Below are positions 1-9,950 of a DNA stretch of 64,000 nucleotides, in pieces. Every line of letters begins with the position of its first letter. Position 1 is the stretch's first letter. The notes under the pieces were generated by a model. That model saw only the letters and a program-made list of their open reading frames with translations. It had not been told where the DNA came from and did no database searches. Source of the stretch: Opitutus sp. (lineage in GTDB: Bacteria > Verrucomicrobiota > Verrucomicrobiia > Opitutales > Opitutaceae); assembly GCA_024707325.1 (NCBI GenBank), contig JANPZY010000001.1, positions 1,674,501 to 1,738,500 of the forward strand. The letters are read 5' to 3'. A program made the translations under genes and the position numbers.

Positions 1-987
1 CTTGAGACGATCGATGATTCCGTGGGCGAGGCGCTCGGCCAGCTCTACGTGAAGGAGCATTTCCCGCCGGCTTCGAAGCAGCGCATGCTCGAGCTCGTGG
101 AAAACCTGCGGGCGGCGCTGCGCGAGCGTCTGGCCACGCTCGAGTGGATGGACGACGCGACGCGCGAGAAGGCGCTGGCGAAGCTGAACGGCTTCCGCGT
201 GAAGATCGGTTATCCCGACAAGTGGATCGACTATAGTGCGCTGCAGGTGAATCGGGAGTCGTATGTCGGAAATGTTTTCCGCGCGCGGGAGTTCAACACA
301 CGCCGTGAGCTCGGAGAAATCGGCCACCCCGTCGACCGTGCGAAGTGGGAAATGACGCCGCCGACGGTGAATGCCTACTATCACCCGACGATGAACGAGA
401 TCGTGTTTCCCGCGGGCATTTTGCAGCCGCCGTTCTTCGACGCGGATGCGGACGACGCCGTGAACTACGGCGGCATCGGCGCCGTGATCGGTCACGAAAT
501 GACGCATGGCTTCGACGACACGGGCCGCCAGTATGCGGCGGACGGCAGCCTCACCGACTGGTGGAGCGCGGAGAGCGCGGAGCGTTTTGCCGAACGCGCG
601 AAGGCGATCGTGGAGCAGTTCAATGGATACGTGGCGATCGACGACCTGCACGTGAACGGCGAGCTGACGCAGGGCGAAAACATCGCGGATCTCGGCGGCT
701 TGAAGATCGCGTATGCGGCGCTGCAGAAGGCGCTCGCGGGCAAGCCGCAGACAAAGATCGACGGCTTCACGCCCGAGCAACGGTTCTTCCTGAGCTGGGC
801 GACCGTGTGGCGCATGAACATCCGCGACCAGCAGCTCCGCTTGCAGGTGAACACCGATCCGCACTCGCCGGCGAAATTCCGCGTGAACGGACCGCTTTCG
901 AATCTCGAGGAGTTCCATCGCGCGTTCGAGATCCCCGAGCCGTCCCCAATGCTCCGCCCCGCCAGCGAGCGTGTGGAGATCTGGTAA
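1..987 (+). CDS. M13-family zinc metallopeptidase (neprilysin/PepO-like), C-terminal part
   Basis: Zinc endopeptidase that cleaves peptides, usually exported in Gram-negative bacteria. The frame is open from base 1, so the start and N-terminal domain lie off the left edge; the GTG at 22 is internal. About 328 residues are visible. They include the NAYYHP and NEIVFPAG segments, the zinc motif HEMTH (bases 493-507), the GENIADLGG box with the third zinc ligand Glu (about 673-699) and FFLSWATVW. The family normally ends CxVW; here the end is VEIW, so that cysteine is missing. A strong hairpin terminator follows at once. Family assignment is firm; the substrate is not known. Confidence 0.93.
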   Translation, partial: LETIDDSVGEALGQLYVKEHFPPASKQRMLELVENLRAALRERLATLEWMDDATREKALAKLNGFRVKIGYPDKWIDYSALQVNRESYVGNVFRAREFNTRRELGEIGHPVDRAKWEMTPPTVNAYYHPTMNEIVFPAGILQPPFFDADADDAVNYGGIGAVIGHEMTHGFDDTGRQYAADGSLTDWWSAESAERFAERAKAIVEQFNGYVAIDDLHVNGELTQGENIADLGGLKIAYAALQKALAGKPQTKIDGFTPEQRFFLSWATVWRMNIRDQQLRLQVNTDPHSPAKFRVNGPLSNLEEFHRAFEIPEPSPMLRPASERVEIW

Positions 988-1010
988 GCGTGTGATTTGA
1001 TACAAGCCGG

Positions 1011-1041
1011 GGCGCACCGCGATGCGGTGCGCCTTTTTTTT
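1011..1041 (+). terminator. Intrinsic terminator of the M13 peptidase gene
   Basis: A perfect 10-bp stem (GGCGCACCGC / GCGGTGCGCC) with a 3-base loop is followed by eight T residues. It starts 24 bases after the peptidase stop codon. Confidence 0.92.
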
Positions 1042-1119
1042 GTGGGGCGACAGCGCCGCTGTAGACGTCCGGGCCATGCGTTTCATGATGGCGGCGTATA
1101 CTACAGCAAAGCAAAACCT

Positions 1120-1160
1120 CGGGACATTTTCCCGGGTTTGCGGGTTGATTGCGGAAGTGG
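1120..1160 (+). promoter_or_regulatory. Conserved upstream block, copy 1
   Basis: About 40 bases are nearly identical to bases 3800-3840, and each copy lies upstream of one of the two NHL genes. The block opens with a small inverted repeat, CGGGAYATTTTCCCG, followed by GCGGGTTGATTGCGG. Upstream sequence retained after duplication suggests a shared regulatory site or leader hairpin, but no -10/-35 pair is obvious. Confidence 0.5.
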
Positions 1161-1178
1161 GCGGCGGTGATATGCGGT

Positions 1179-3665
1179 ATGGTCCCTCAGCTTCGATTTG
1201 AGGTCGGCGCGATGCTGCGTCGGTGTGGTGTTTATATCGGGTTGTTCGTCACGTTGCTCGGTGCCGTTTCCGCCCAAGATCATCAAATCTACGAATACGC
1301 GGAACCTCATGCCGTGGAGACTTTGGCGGGCCCGGAAGGGAAGCGGTCGAAGGCGGCCACGGACAAGAACCTCAACCGGCCGCGCCTGCTTGCCGTCGAC
1401 AAGAAAGGAAACACCTACGTCGCGGACGATACGTTTGCCGTGAGGAAGATCTCGCCGAGTGGTGCGGTGAGCATCTTGGCGGGATCACGCACGGAGTCGG
1501 GCTACGTCAATGGAGTGGGGAAGGCGGCGCGTTTCGGGAAAATTGCCGGGTCGGCCGTCGATAAAGCCGGAAACGTTTACGTGGCTGAGAGCAGGCATGC
1601 CGCAATTCGGAAGATCACCCCGAAAGGCAAGGTGTCGACGTTCTGGCGGCGCAAAAAAACGACAAAGGTATACGTGACTTCTATCCCGGTGAGCTGGCGG
1701 TGGACTCTGCCGGCAATGTGTATGTCGCGGAGAACTACGTTATCTACAAGTTCACCCCGAAAGGGAAACGGTCGGTCTTCGCGGGGAAACGAGGGAGCGA
1801 TGGTCTCAAGGACGGGAAGGGTTCGAAAGCACGGTTCCAAAACGTCGGCGCGCTAGCGTTCGACTCCGCCGACAATCTCTATGTTCTCGACGAAAAGGTT
1901 GTGCGTAAAATCTCGCCCAATCGTGCGGTGACGACATGGGAGATTCCCGCGCTCAAACAGATGTTTGCGCCGGACATCGCGGTGGACTCCGCCGGCAATG
2001 TGTATTTGGCCACTTCTGTGGGGAATGCCCTGCACAAGATCACGCCTGCCGGGCGCGTCAGCACTCTCAATAATCGCATTTACGGCCTGCGCGATGGAGC
2101 GCGGAAAAACGCCTATTTCGCAGGGCCGTCGGGCATCGCCTGGGGACCGAAGGGTCTCTACATTGCGGATACCGGGAACGATGCCGTTCGCATCCTAAAA
2201 ACCAGCGACAAGGTGACGACGCTGGCTGCGCCGGTGCGGCGTGGCTTGGTCGATGCGAAGGGGATCTCAGCGCGTTTTCGTTATCCATCGGGAATCGCGT
2301 TGGGTAAGTCGGGGCTACTCTATGTCGCCGATTTTGGAAATAGCCGGGTCCGGACGATCGACGCCAACGGCGCGGTGAAGACGCTTTCGATCCCGCACGA
2401 AGGTAAAATGAAGCCCTCGGACGTAGCGGTGGGCGACGACGGAACGCTCTATATCTCGGACGGCGGTGGCCACACGGTGCGGAAGTGGACGACGAAGGGG
2501 AAACTCGTGCTGCTCGCGGGCTCGCCAGGCAAGAAAGGCTCGGCGGACGGAAAGGGCAGCGCGGCGCGTTTCTCTCATCCACGCGGCATCGCGGTTGACG
2601 CCAATGGCAATGTTTACGTGGCCGATGCGGGCAATCGTGCCGTGCGCAAGATTACGCCTGCGGGGAAGGTCACGACCATTCCTGTGCCCAAGAACAAGAA
2701 CGTTTGGCCCGCGGAGGACGCAGTGCCGCTCTCCGTGGCGGTGGTTAAAAATGGTTCGCTGTTTGTCGCAACCGAGAGAAGCGGCCTGGCGGAGTTCTCT
2801 TCGAGTGGAAAGTTCCGCCGATACTATACGACGGTTCATTCCCACGCGCCGGCGAACGATGAAAATGCGATCATCGGTTTGAATGGCACGCTCGCCGTCG
2901 CGACGGGGCCGAAAAACACGCTGTATGTCACGACGGTCTTTGGGGAACTCTCGCGAGTTAAAAAAGACGGCAAATATTTGTATGGGCGCGTGGTCGCCGG
3001 TGGAGCCGCAGAGCCTGTCGAGGGACTTGCCTGGAAGGCGGGCTTCCGGACACCCACGGGAGTGGCGGTGGATTCGAAGGGAACAGCCTACGTGGTCGAC
3101 CAGATGAGTTCGGCGGTGCGCGTGGTTAAGCCAGCTGCGCCGGTCCACCTTTACCCCGTTGCAGTGGTGAACAAAGGAGAAGCCTTCACACGCTCCCTGG
3201 GGTTTTGGGGTGAACAAAGCGCGCGCGTGACGGGACAACTGCCCACGGGTGTCAGCTTCGTCGGTGGTTCGCTCGAGGGCACATTAGGCACCGAGGGCGA
3301 ATACAAGGTAAACGTGTCCGCGAAGAACAAGGTCGGCACGACCTCTGCGGTGTTGACGATCCGGGTGAATCTGCCGCCCGAGGTCAGCGAGATCGCGGAT
3401 CAGGTCATTCCCAAGAGCGGATCGGCGAAGGTAACTTTCACGCTCCAGGATGACTATACCGCCGCGAGCGACTTGCGGGTCGACATCTATGCGGATGGCT
3501 CGGCTGCATTGTTGCCCACCGGGAATCTCAAACTCAGTGGCACGGGCTCGAAGCGCACGCTTACGATCACGCCCGTGCCAAAGAAGACGGGGAAGACCTC
3601 TATCGATGATTGTGTCCGATGGCTGGGCGGAGACGCGGTTGAGCTTCAATGTAAGGGTGAAATGA
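1179..3665 (+). pseudogene. NHL-repeat beta-propeller protein with Ig-like C-terminus, frameshifted
   Basis: Exported repeat protein of unknown role, a close paralog of the next gene (3860-6406). The start is set by homology: both begin M-[VI]-P-Q-L, followed by a signal peptide ending near VSAQ. Repeats of the type DxxGNVYVADxxNxxVRKITPxG form a propeller, followed by two Ig-like segments. The reading frame breaks three times relative to the paralog. One base is missing near 1640 (after VST, where VLAAQKN should follow), another in the G4 run at 3589-3592 and a third near 3613. The corrected end reads VSDGWAETRLSFNVRVK and stops at 3665. Either a decaying copy or sequencing indels; other genes here favour the latter. 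Confidence 0.75.
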
Positions 3666-3799
3666 GGCGCTGAAATCGTCCTTTAGCGTGGAGGTCACCC
3701 GCTGGCGTCGACCTCGCCGTGGCGTGACTTTAGCGCCCGTCGCATGCGCTCTTCCCACCGGAAGAAAAATGCTTATCCCGCGTTTGGTCCGTTGATTGC

Positions 3800-3840
3800 C
3801 GGGATATTTTCCCGGTTTTGCGGGTTGATTGCGGGAGCGG
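3800..3840 (+). promoter_or_regulatory. Conserved upstream block, copy 2
   Basis: Near-identical to 1120-1160, again with the CGGGATATTTTCCCG inverted repeat and GCGGGTTGATTGCGG. It ends 20 bases before the start of the second NHL gene. Likely part of the promoter/leader copied with the gene. Confidence 0.5.
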
Positions 3841-3859
3841 CGGCTTGTGAAATCGAAGT

Positions 3860-6406
3860 ATGATACCCCAGCTTTGTCGGTCCTTGGTGTCTCGATTGCG
3901 CGGATGGCGCGCGTCTGTTTGGGCGGTGCGCGGATGGCCGATTATCGCGAGTGCGGTTTTCGCGACGAGCGTCGCCTCCGCAGAAGAGACGTCTCGTTAC
4001 GAGACGCCGTATAAAATCGAGACCCTGGCGGGGCCACGTGGCAAACTGACCAAGGCTGCAGCCAATCGGCAGATGCGTCTGCCTGAGGCGGTCGCGGTGG
4101 ATGCGGCAGGCAACGTTTATGTGGCGGATGACTCGTATGCGGTGCGAAAGATCACGCCGAAGGGCGATGTGAGCATCCTCGCCGGTTCGCGGACGAAGTT
4201 GGGTTATGTGGATGCTGCTGGAGCCAGTGCGCGGTTCGGCGCCATCGGCGGCCTCGCAGTCGATGCCAAGGGCAATGTGTATGTTGCCGACGTGGGGAAT
4301 GGCGCACTGCGCAAAATCAACGCGAAAGGTGTCGTGTCCACGGTTGCCAAAGCCTCCACGTGGCGCGGCATCGAGGGTCTGGCTGTGCATACCGATGGGA
4401 CGATCTATGCCGCGAGCTGGAGTGACCACGTAATTTATAAAGCAAGCTCCAGCGGCAAACTCTCGGTGTTTGCCGGACGCAAGGGCAAGGCGGGCAAGGC
4501 CAATGGCACCGGCACGAAGGCCCGGTTTCGCCGTCCGGTGGCGGTGGCGGTCGATGCGAGCGGAAACGTTTTTGTCTCCGATCAGGGCAACTATGCGGTG
4601 CGTAAGATTACTTCGGCGGGAGTGGTGACGACGCTGGCCGGCAAACGTAGCGAAGAAGGCTATGTGGACGCAAAGGGCAGCAAAGCGCGTTTCTCGAATC
4701 TCGGCGGGCTGAGCGTGGACTCGGCCGGAAACATCTTGGTCGCCGATTGGTATAATAATGCCCTGAGAAAAATCACTCCGGCGGGCGTGGTGACTACGCT
4801 GAATCGCGTGGTGCCTGGTTTCGCCGACGGAAAGCTCGACGAGGCGCTCTTCGTCCAACCTGGCGCGATCGCGGTTGGCTCCAATGGTTCAATTTACATC
4901 GCGGATTCCGGCAACGATGCCATCCGTGTCCTCGCCGCGAACGGCAAAGTGAAAACCCTCGCCGGCCCGACGCGCAAAGGCCTCGTTAACGACAAGGGCG
5001 CAAAGGCGCGCTTCCGTTTCCCGACCGGCGTTGCCGCCACCGATAAAGGCGTGGTTTACGTGGCCGACTACGGTAATCGGGTGATCCGGAAAATCACCGC
5101 GAAAGGCGTCACCAGCACGGTGGCGATCAAGCACGAGGGGCTGTTCCGTCCTGCTGATGTGGCGCTCGGACCGGATGGCTCGCTCTACATTGCCGACGCT
5201 GGAGGTCACACCATTCGCCGTCTCTCGTCGAAAGGTGTGCTCACGGTCGTGGCGGGTTCTCCAGGCCACGCTGGTTCGGCGGATGGCACGGGAACGGCCG
5301 CACGTTTCTCAAGCCCTCGCGGACTCGCGGTTCATCCGAGCGGCGAGATTTTTGTCGCCGACAGCGGCAATCGCGTGCTGCGCAAGATCGCGGTGTCGGG
5401 CGCGGTCACCACGATTGGGCTGCCGCTCGAGGACTGGCTCGGAACCAAAAAACCGACGCCCCTCTCGGTGGCGGTCGCGCTGGACGGCACGACCTATGTC
5501 GGCACCGCGGAAGGACACCTCGTTGAACTCGACCAGGAAGGCACCCTGAAAAAGGTGCACTGGAGATATTATCCCAACCCAGAGGATGATGAGGAGTGGA
5601 CCCCGTTTGAGGGACCGCTCGGAGTCGCCGTTGCGCCGGATCGCACGCTCCACGTGGCCGATCGAGGCTCGAGCACGGTTCACATTCTTTCCAAGTCCGG
5701 AAGTATGCTCACCGGCAGCATCTACGCGGGTTCTTATGGCGAATACGGTGCCATCGACGGCGTGAGTCGCGCAGCTCGCTTCCGCGGTCCTTCGGGGATC
5801 GCAGTAAACGCGAAAGGCACCCTTTACATTGCGGATCAACTGAACTCGTCGGTTCGCGTCGGGAAGCTTGCGCCGCCGCAGATCAACTATTCGGGAACTG
5901 TCGTGGTGACGAAAGGCGAGGAGACGATGTTTTCTCCCTTCTGGGGAGCGTCAACTATCTCGGTCAAGAACCTGCCGAAGGGTCTCCGCTACCACAAGGA
6001 GTGGCGGACCATCTACGGCACGCCGACCAAATCGGGCACCTATAAAGTGAAGATGGTCGCCAAAAACAAGGGCGGCTCGACTTCGGCGACTTTGACCATC
6101 CGCGTGAATGCGCGGCCGACCATCAGCGCGATTCCTGATCAGGTGATTCCGAAGAACGGCTCGCTGAAAGTGGCCTTCACCGTCAACGACGACTTCACCT
6201 CTCCCTCGAAACTAAAGGTCACCGTTTACACCGAGGATCCACAGATGCTGCCCAAATCGAACCTGAAACTCGGTGGCAGCGGTAAGAAACGCACGCTCAA
6301 GATCACCCCGGCGCCCGGCAAGACGGGCGAGAACTATCTCCAGCTGCGCGTCCACGACGGCAAGCTGGTATCGTGGGTGCGGTTCAAAGTGACGGTGACG
6401 CCCTGA
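3860..6406 (+). CDS. Secreted NHL-repeat beta-propeller protein with Ig-like C-terminal domains
   Basis: Intact 848-residue paralog of the broken gene before it. The N-terminus is a long signal peptide with an AxA-type site near SVASA/EE (about residue 41). From about residue 50 to 670 there are many NHL-type blades of the form GNVYVADxGNxAxRKI, interspersed with 'LAGxxxxxGYVDGxGxxARF' turns. The last 170 residues hold two immunoglobulin-like segments, one typical of putative Ig domains in extracellular proteins and one starting NARPTISAIPDQVIP. No catalytic residues are visible. Proteins of this build are usually extracellular binding or scaffold proteins. Tandem duplication with 1179-3665 is clear; the ligand is unknown. 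Confidence 0.85.
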   Translation: MIPQLCRSLVSRLRGWRASVWAVRGWPIIASAVFATSVASAEETSRYETPYKIETLAGPRGKLTKAAANRQMRLPEAVAVDAAGNVYVADDSYAVRKITPKGDVSILAGSRTKLGYVDAAGASARFGAIGGLAVDAKGNVYVADVGNGALRKINAKGVVSTVAKASTWRGIEGLAVHTDGTIYAASWSDHVIYKASSSGKLSVFAGRKGKAGKANGTGTKARFRRPVAVAVDASGNVFVSDQGNYAVRKITSAGVVTTLAGKRSEEGYVDAKGSKARFSNLGGLSVDSAGNILVADWYNNALRKITPAGVVTTLNRVVPGFADGKLDEALFVQPGAIAVGSNGSIYIADSGNDAIRVLAANGKVKTLAGPTRKGLVNDKGAKARFRFPTGVAATDKGVVYVADYGNRVIRKITAKGVTSTVAIKHEGLFRPADVALGPDGSLYIADAGGHTIRRLSSKGVLTVVAGSPGHAGSADGTGTAARFSSPRGLAVHPSGEIFVADSGNRVLRKIAVSGAVTTIGLPLEDWLGTKKPTPLSVAVALDGTTYVGTAEGHLVELDQEGTLKKVHWRYYPNPEDDEEWTPFEGPLGVAVAPDRTLHVADRGSSTVHILSKSGSMLTGSIYAGSYGEYGAIDGVSRAARFRGPSGIAVNAKGTLYIADQLNSSVRVGKLAPPQINYSGTVVVTKGEETMFSPFWGASTISVKNLPKGLRYHKEWRTIYGTPTKSGTYKVKMVAKNKGGSTSATLTIRVNARPTISAIPDQVIPKNGSLKVAFTVNDDFTSPSKLKVTVYTEDPQMLPKSNLKLGGSGKKRTLKITPAPGKTGENYLQLRVHDGKLVSWVRFKVTVTP

Positions 6407-6462
6407 GATCGATCGCGCACGCTGCGCATTCGTATCCAGATTTCCGTTACAACGCTGTTCTC

Positions 6463-6496
6463 AAAAAAGAGGCCTCCCACGCAAGTGGGAGGCCTC
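6463..6496 (-). terminator. Terminator of the PEP-CTERM gene (bidirectional hairpin)
   Basis: A perfect 12-bp stem, GAGGCCTCCCAC / GTGGGAGGCCTC, with a GCAA loop. On the minus strand it is followed by a T run (A6 on the plus strand), so it terminates the minus-strand gene ending at 6544. It may also stop transcripts of the NHL gene ending at 6406. Confidence 0.88.
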
Positions 6497-6543
6497 GAGC
6501 GCGTCAGCGACACAGGAAGTCGTGCGCAAAGCGAGGTGATCGA

Positions 6544-7341
6544 TCACGCGGCGAGCGCGCCGGAATTTTCCTTCGCCCGGCGGCGCAAGCGCAGGGCGAT
6601 GACGGGGACCAGCACACCGAGACCGAACAGCGCGTAAGTCGAGGGCTCCGGGATCGGCGTGAAGTTGGGCACATAGCCGACGAGGTCCTGGACATAGGTC
6701 TTGCCCTTCCGCGTCTCATATTTGCCGTCGATCAGGAAGCGCAGCGCGGAGACGTCGCCGAAGCCCGCGACGTCGGCATCGTCGAGTCGGTCGATCATCT
6801 CCTGGGCGAGCGTGATCACGGCGTTGCCCGCAGTCTTCGAACTCCAGGCTTTGAATTTACCCGAGAGCAGACTGAACGAGTAGCCGTTGAGTTCGTTGGT
6901 GAGCTCCGGCACGACGAGTTGAAGCGCGGCGCCCACGAGCGCGTCCGTGCGTGAAGGCGCGTAGGCGTGGAACAGGTCGGCGAGATTTTGGAGGCGCGCC
7001 GCGGACAATCCCGGCGCAGACGCGGTCCACTTGTCGTAGTTGGCGGGATTGTCGCTGCCGAACTTCAGCGTGGCGCCCGACGGGAGACCGCTGGTCTTCG
7101 TGAACATCGTTTGAAGCGGGTCCATGCAGAACCAAAGCGCGCTTTCATCGTAGGCGCCGCCGATGACGAACGGACTCGGGATGATCGAGCGCGGGGTGGA
7201 GCCGAGTTGCACGTTGACGGTCGGACTCGACGGAAACGCGAGACTGATGTCTGCGACCGGAATGTGGATTTGTGCCTGGGCCGGTAGGGCGAGGGTCAGG
7301 CCTACGCCCAAGCATGCGAGAGCCGACGATAACTTGATCAT
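6544..7341 (-). CDS. PEP-CTERM sorting-domain protein, otherwise unknown
   Basis: Exported 265-residue protein with no recognised catalytic domain. The chosen ATG gives a clean signal peptide (MIKLSSALACLGVGL, cleaved after AQA). The C-terminus is a textbook PEP-CTERM tail: the motif IPEPSTYALFG, a hydrophobic helix, then RLRRR. Such tails are recognised by an exosortase, which is not in this window. The protein is expected to be processed and tied to the cell envelope or exopolysaccharide. The middle has no family signature I recognise. It is monocistronic, with its own hairpin terminator at 6463-6496. No Shine-Dalgarno sequence precedes the start. Confidence 0.85.
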   Translation of the reverse strand: MIKLSSALACLGVGLTLALPAQAQIHIPVADISLAFPSSPTVNVQLGSTPRSIIPSPFVIGGAYDESALWFCMDPLQTMFTKTSGLPSGATLKFGSDNPANYDKWTASAPGLSAARLQNLADLFHAYAPSRTDALVGAALQLVVPELTNELNGYSFSLLSGKFKAWSSKTAGNAVITLAQEMIDRLDDADVAGFGDVSALRFLIDGKYETRKGKTYVQDLVGYVPNFTPIPEPSTYALFGLGVLVPVIALRLRRRAKENSGALAA

Positions 7342-7577
7342 GATATACGGGGGTTTTGGGTTGTGGGCCCCGAGGAAACTGCTCCCCGGGCGCGCCGGCC
7401 AAGACCCCGGCAACCACACGGAGTTTTCCCGTCAGGGCGCGATCAGGCTTCGCCCGATGACCCTAGTGCCGCTTTTCATGTATGAAGCGGCGCCGTCCGC
7501 GTGGGTGGCCGCAAAACGCTCATCGCACGGTGATCCGGGCGAACCGCCGGGGAGCCGGAGCGCGCCGGGGGTCCGGC

Positions 7578-9826
7578 TTATTTCAGAACTTTGAAGAGGC
7601 TCACCTGATCGTCGGTCCAGAGCGGTCCGCTCTTCAAGGGGGCTGGCGGATCGTCGAGCAGCGCGGCAATCGCAGGGTCTTCTTTCACGTAGGGATTACG
7701 CGTGACCAGAATCCACGTGGTGCCGTAGAGCCAGCGTTTATCCCGGTCGGGGAAGTCGGTGATCGTGAATGCCTCGCAGCCAAAATGCCGGGCGAGCTGG
7801 TGCACGATCGGTTCGAGATTGAGATAACGATTGGAGGTGTGCACGGCGATGACGCCGTCGGGTTTGAGATGCTTCAGATAGATCTCGAACGCCTCCTTGG
7901 TGAGCAGATGCACGGGAATCGCGTCGCTGCTGAAGGCGTCGAGCGCGAGCACGTCGAACTCCTGCGGCTCTCCACGCGCGAGTTCCTGCTCCATCGAGAG
8001 CCGTGCGTCGCCGAGCACGAGCTGATGTTCGGCGCGCGATTGCGAGAGATAGGAGAACCGATCCTCGGCCACCTTGATGACCTCCGGATTGATCTCGTAG
8101 ATGCGCAGTCGATCTCCCGGCTCGCCATATGCGGCCAGCGTGCCGACGCCCAATCCCACCAGCCCGATGTGACGTTCGCCTGGGGGGAGCCGGTCGATCG
8201 CGAGACCGACTCCGCTCTGGCGCCCGTAATACGTTGTCGGCCACGCCGACTGCGGCCACGAAACGAACTGCATGCCGTGCGCCGTCACGCCGTTGACCAG
8301 CGAGAGATAGTGCAGCGCCGGATCGTGGGCATCGTGTTCGAACACATGCAGCACGCCGTAGAAGTTGCGCACGCTGAACTCCGTCTGACGTTGCTCCCGC
8401 GCGATCTGCACCAGGAGCACGACGCCGAATGCGGTCGACAGGAGAAACACGAATCCCCCACGCGCGGCTGCCACGTCGAGAGCCAGCGGCGACCTTCCGT
8501 GAAAGTCACCACGCCGATCAGTGCGAAACCGAGAACAAACCAGCCGTCGCGCTTCAGGATCTCCATCAGCTCGCTCCAGTAGGTCGGAGGCGTGTCCTTG
8601 GTGAGGAGCGCGCTGGCCGAAAGCGCCGGAACCACGAAGAGCGCCGCGAGCGTTCCCAGCGCGAGACCGGCGGCGAGCGCGCGCGTGCGCTGACGGAAGC
8701 ACAGCGCGCCGATCAGGTAACTCGTCAGCCACAGCCCCACGTGAAGCTCGAAGTATCCATCAAACAAATACGGAGCACCGAGCGCGACAAAGAGGCTGCC
8801 GGTCGCTCCACCGGCCGCGATCCACAGATAAAATCGCGTGAGATGACGCGGTGCGGGACGCAGCCGGTAAAGTTCGCCGTGGCAGATCATGCAGCCGGCA
8901 AAGAGCGTGACGGTGTAGCCGACGACCTGCTGCCACAACCGCGCCGAGTGTCCGGCGCCGAGCAGATAAACATCCACCAGCGCGCCGAGCGCGAACAGCG
9001 CGCTAAACACGCTGCGCGAATACCAGCGCGGATGATCGAAGCAGAGAATGAACGTCAGCAGATACAGGCTGAGCGGCAGCACCCACAGGAAAGGCACGAC
9101 GGCGAGGTCCTGCGTGAGCTTGTTGGTCGTCGCCAGCAGCAGAATCGACGCGACGGCCGCGAGCACGAACCAGAGCACCGTGTCGAGTGGTGCTGGCCGC
9201 GCCGACTCGAGTGGATCGTCGCTCTTCTCGGGAGAGGAGAGCGCGGTAAACTTCCAGACTCGCGCGCCCGACCACGCGGCGAAGATCGCAAAGATCACCA
9301 GCCCTCCGCCCCAGAGCGTGGCCTGCATTGCGCGCGCAAACGTGTATTCGAAATAAAACGGGTAGGCGAGGAGCGCGAGCAGCGAACCGGCGTTGGACAG
9401 CGCGTAGAGTCGATAAGGCGGCACGCCGGGATTCGCGCGGCTGAACCACTGCTGCATCAACGGGCCCGTCGCGGAGAGCACGAAGTAGGGCAGACCCACA
9501 CTCACCGTCAGCAAAGCCAGAATGCGGAGGATAGGATCTTCGTCGCCTTGCGGTTTCCACGACGCGTCGGGCGTGATCGGAAGCAGCAGCATCGCCAGCA
9601 CGAGCAACGAAAGATGCACCAGCACCTGGCGCCGCGGCGAAAGTCGCGTGGACGTGAAATGCGCGTAAGCATAGCCCGCGAGCAGCAGCGTTTGAAAAAA
9701 CAGCAGACAGGTCGTCCAGACGCCGGGCAGGCCGCCGAACCAAGGCACGATGTATTTGCCGATGAGCGGCTGGAGCGCAAAAAGCAGGAACGCGCCGGTG
9801 AAGAGAGAGAGGGCGAACGGCAACAT
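7578..9826 (-). CDS. Membrane-integral spermidine synthase-like protein (SpeE-fold methyltransferase domain), frameshifted
   Basis: A long polytopic N-terminal part starts MLPFALSLFTGAFLLFALQP and has about ten hydrophobic helices. It is fused to a cytosolic spermidine-synthase-like Rossmann domain. That domain shows GLVGLGVGTLAAYG (nucleotide/SAM-type glycine loop), YEINPEV, GDARL and LDAFSSDAIP. The frame breaks near 8490; the N-terminal frame runs into nonsense while the C-terminal frame continues. The two halves join as one normal-length protein, so a single-base error or mutation is likely. The ATG at 9826 is preferred; a TTG at 9910 is an alternative. Real aminopropyl-transfer activity is doubtful in this membrane subfamily; its substrate is unknown. 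Confidence 0.8.
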
Positions 9827-9950
9827 GGGGCGAACGGCGGAGACACGGAACACGCTCCAGCGTGCGCGCGGCAAGTGCGATTGCTCTAAATTCGACTGCG
9901 CTTCATTCAAACTTTCCAGCGTCGTCGCCGCGTCTTTACGCGAAGTTCGA

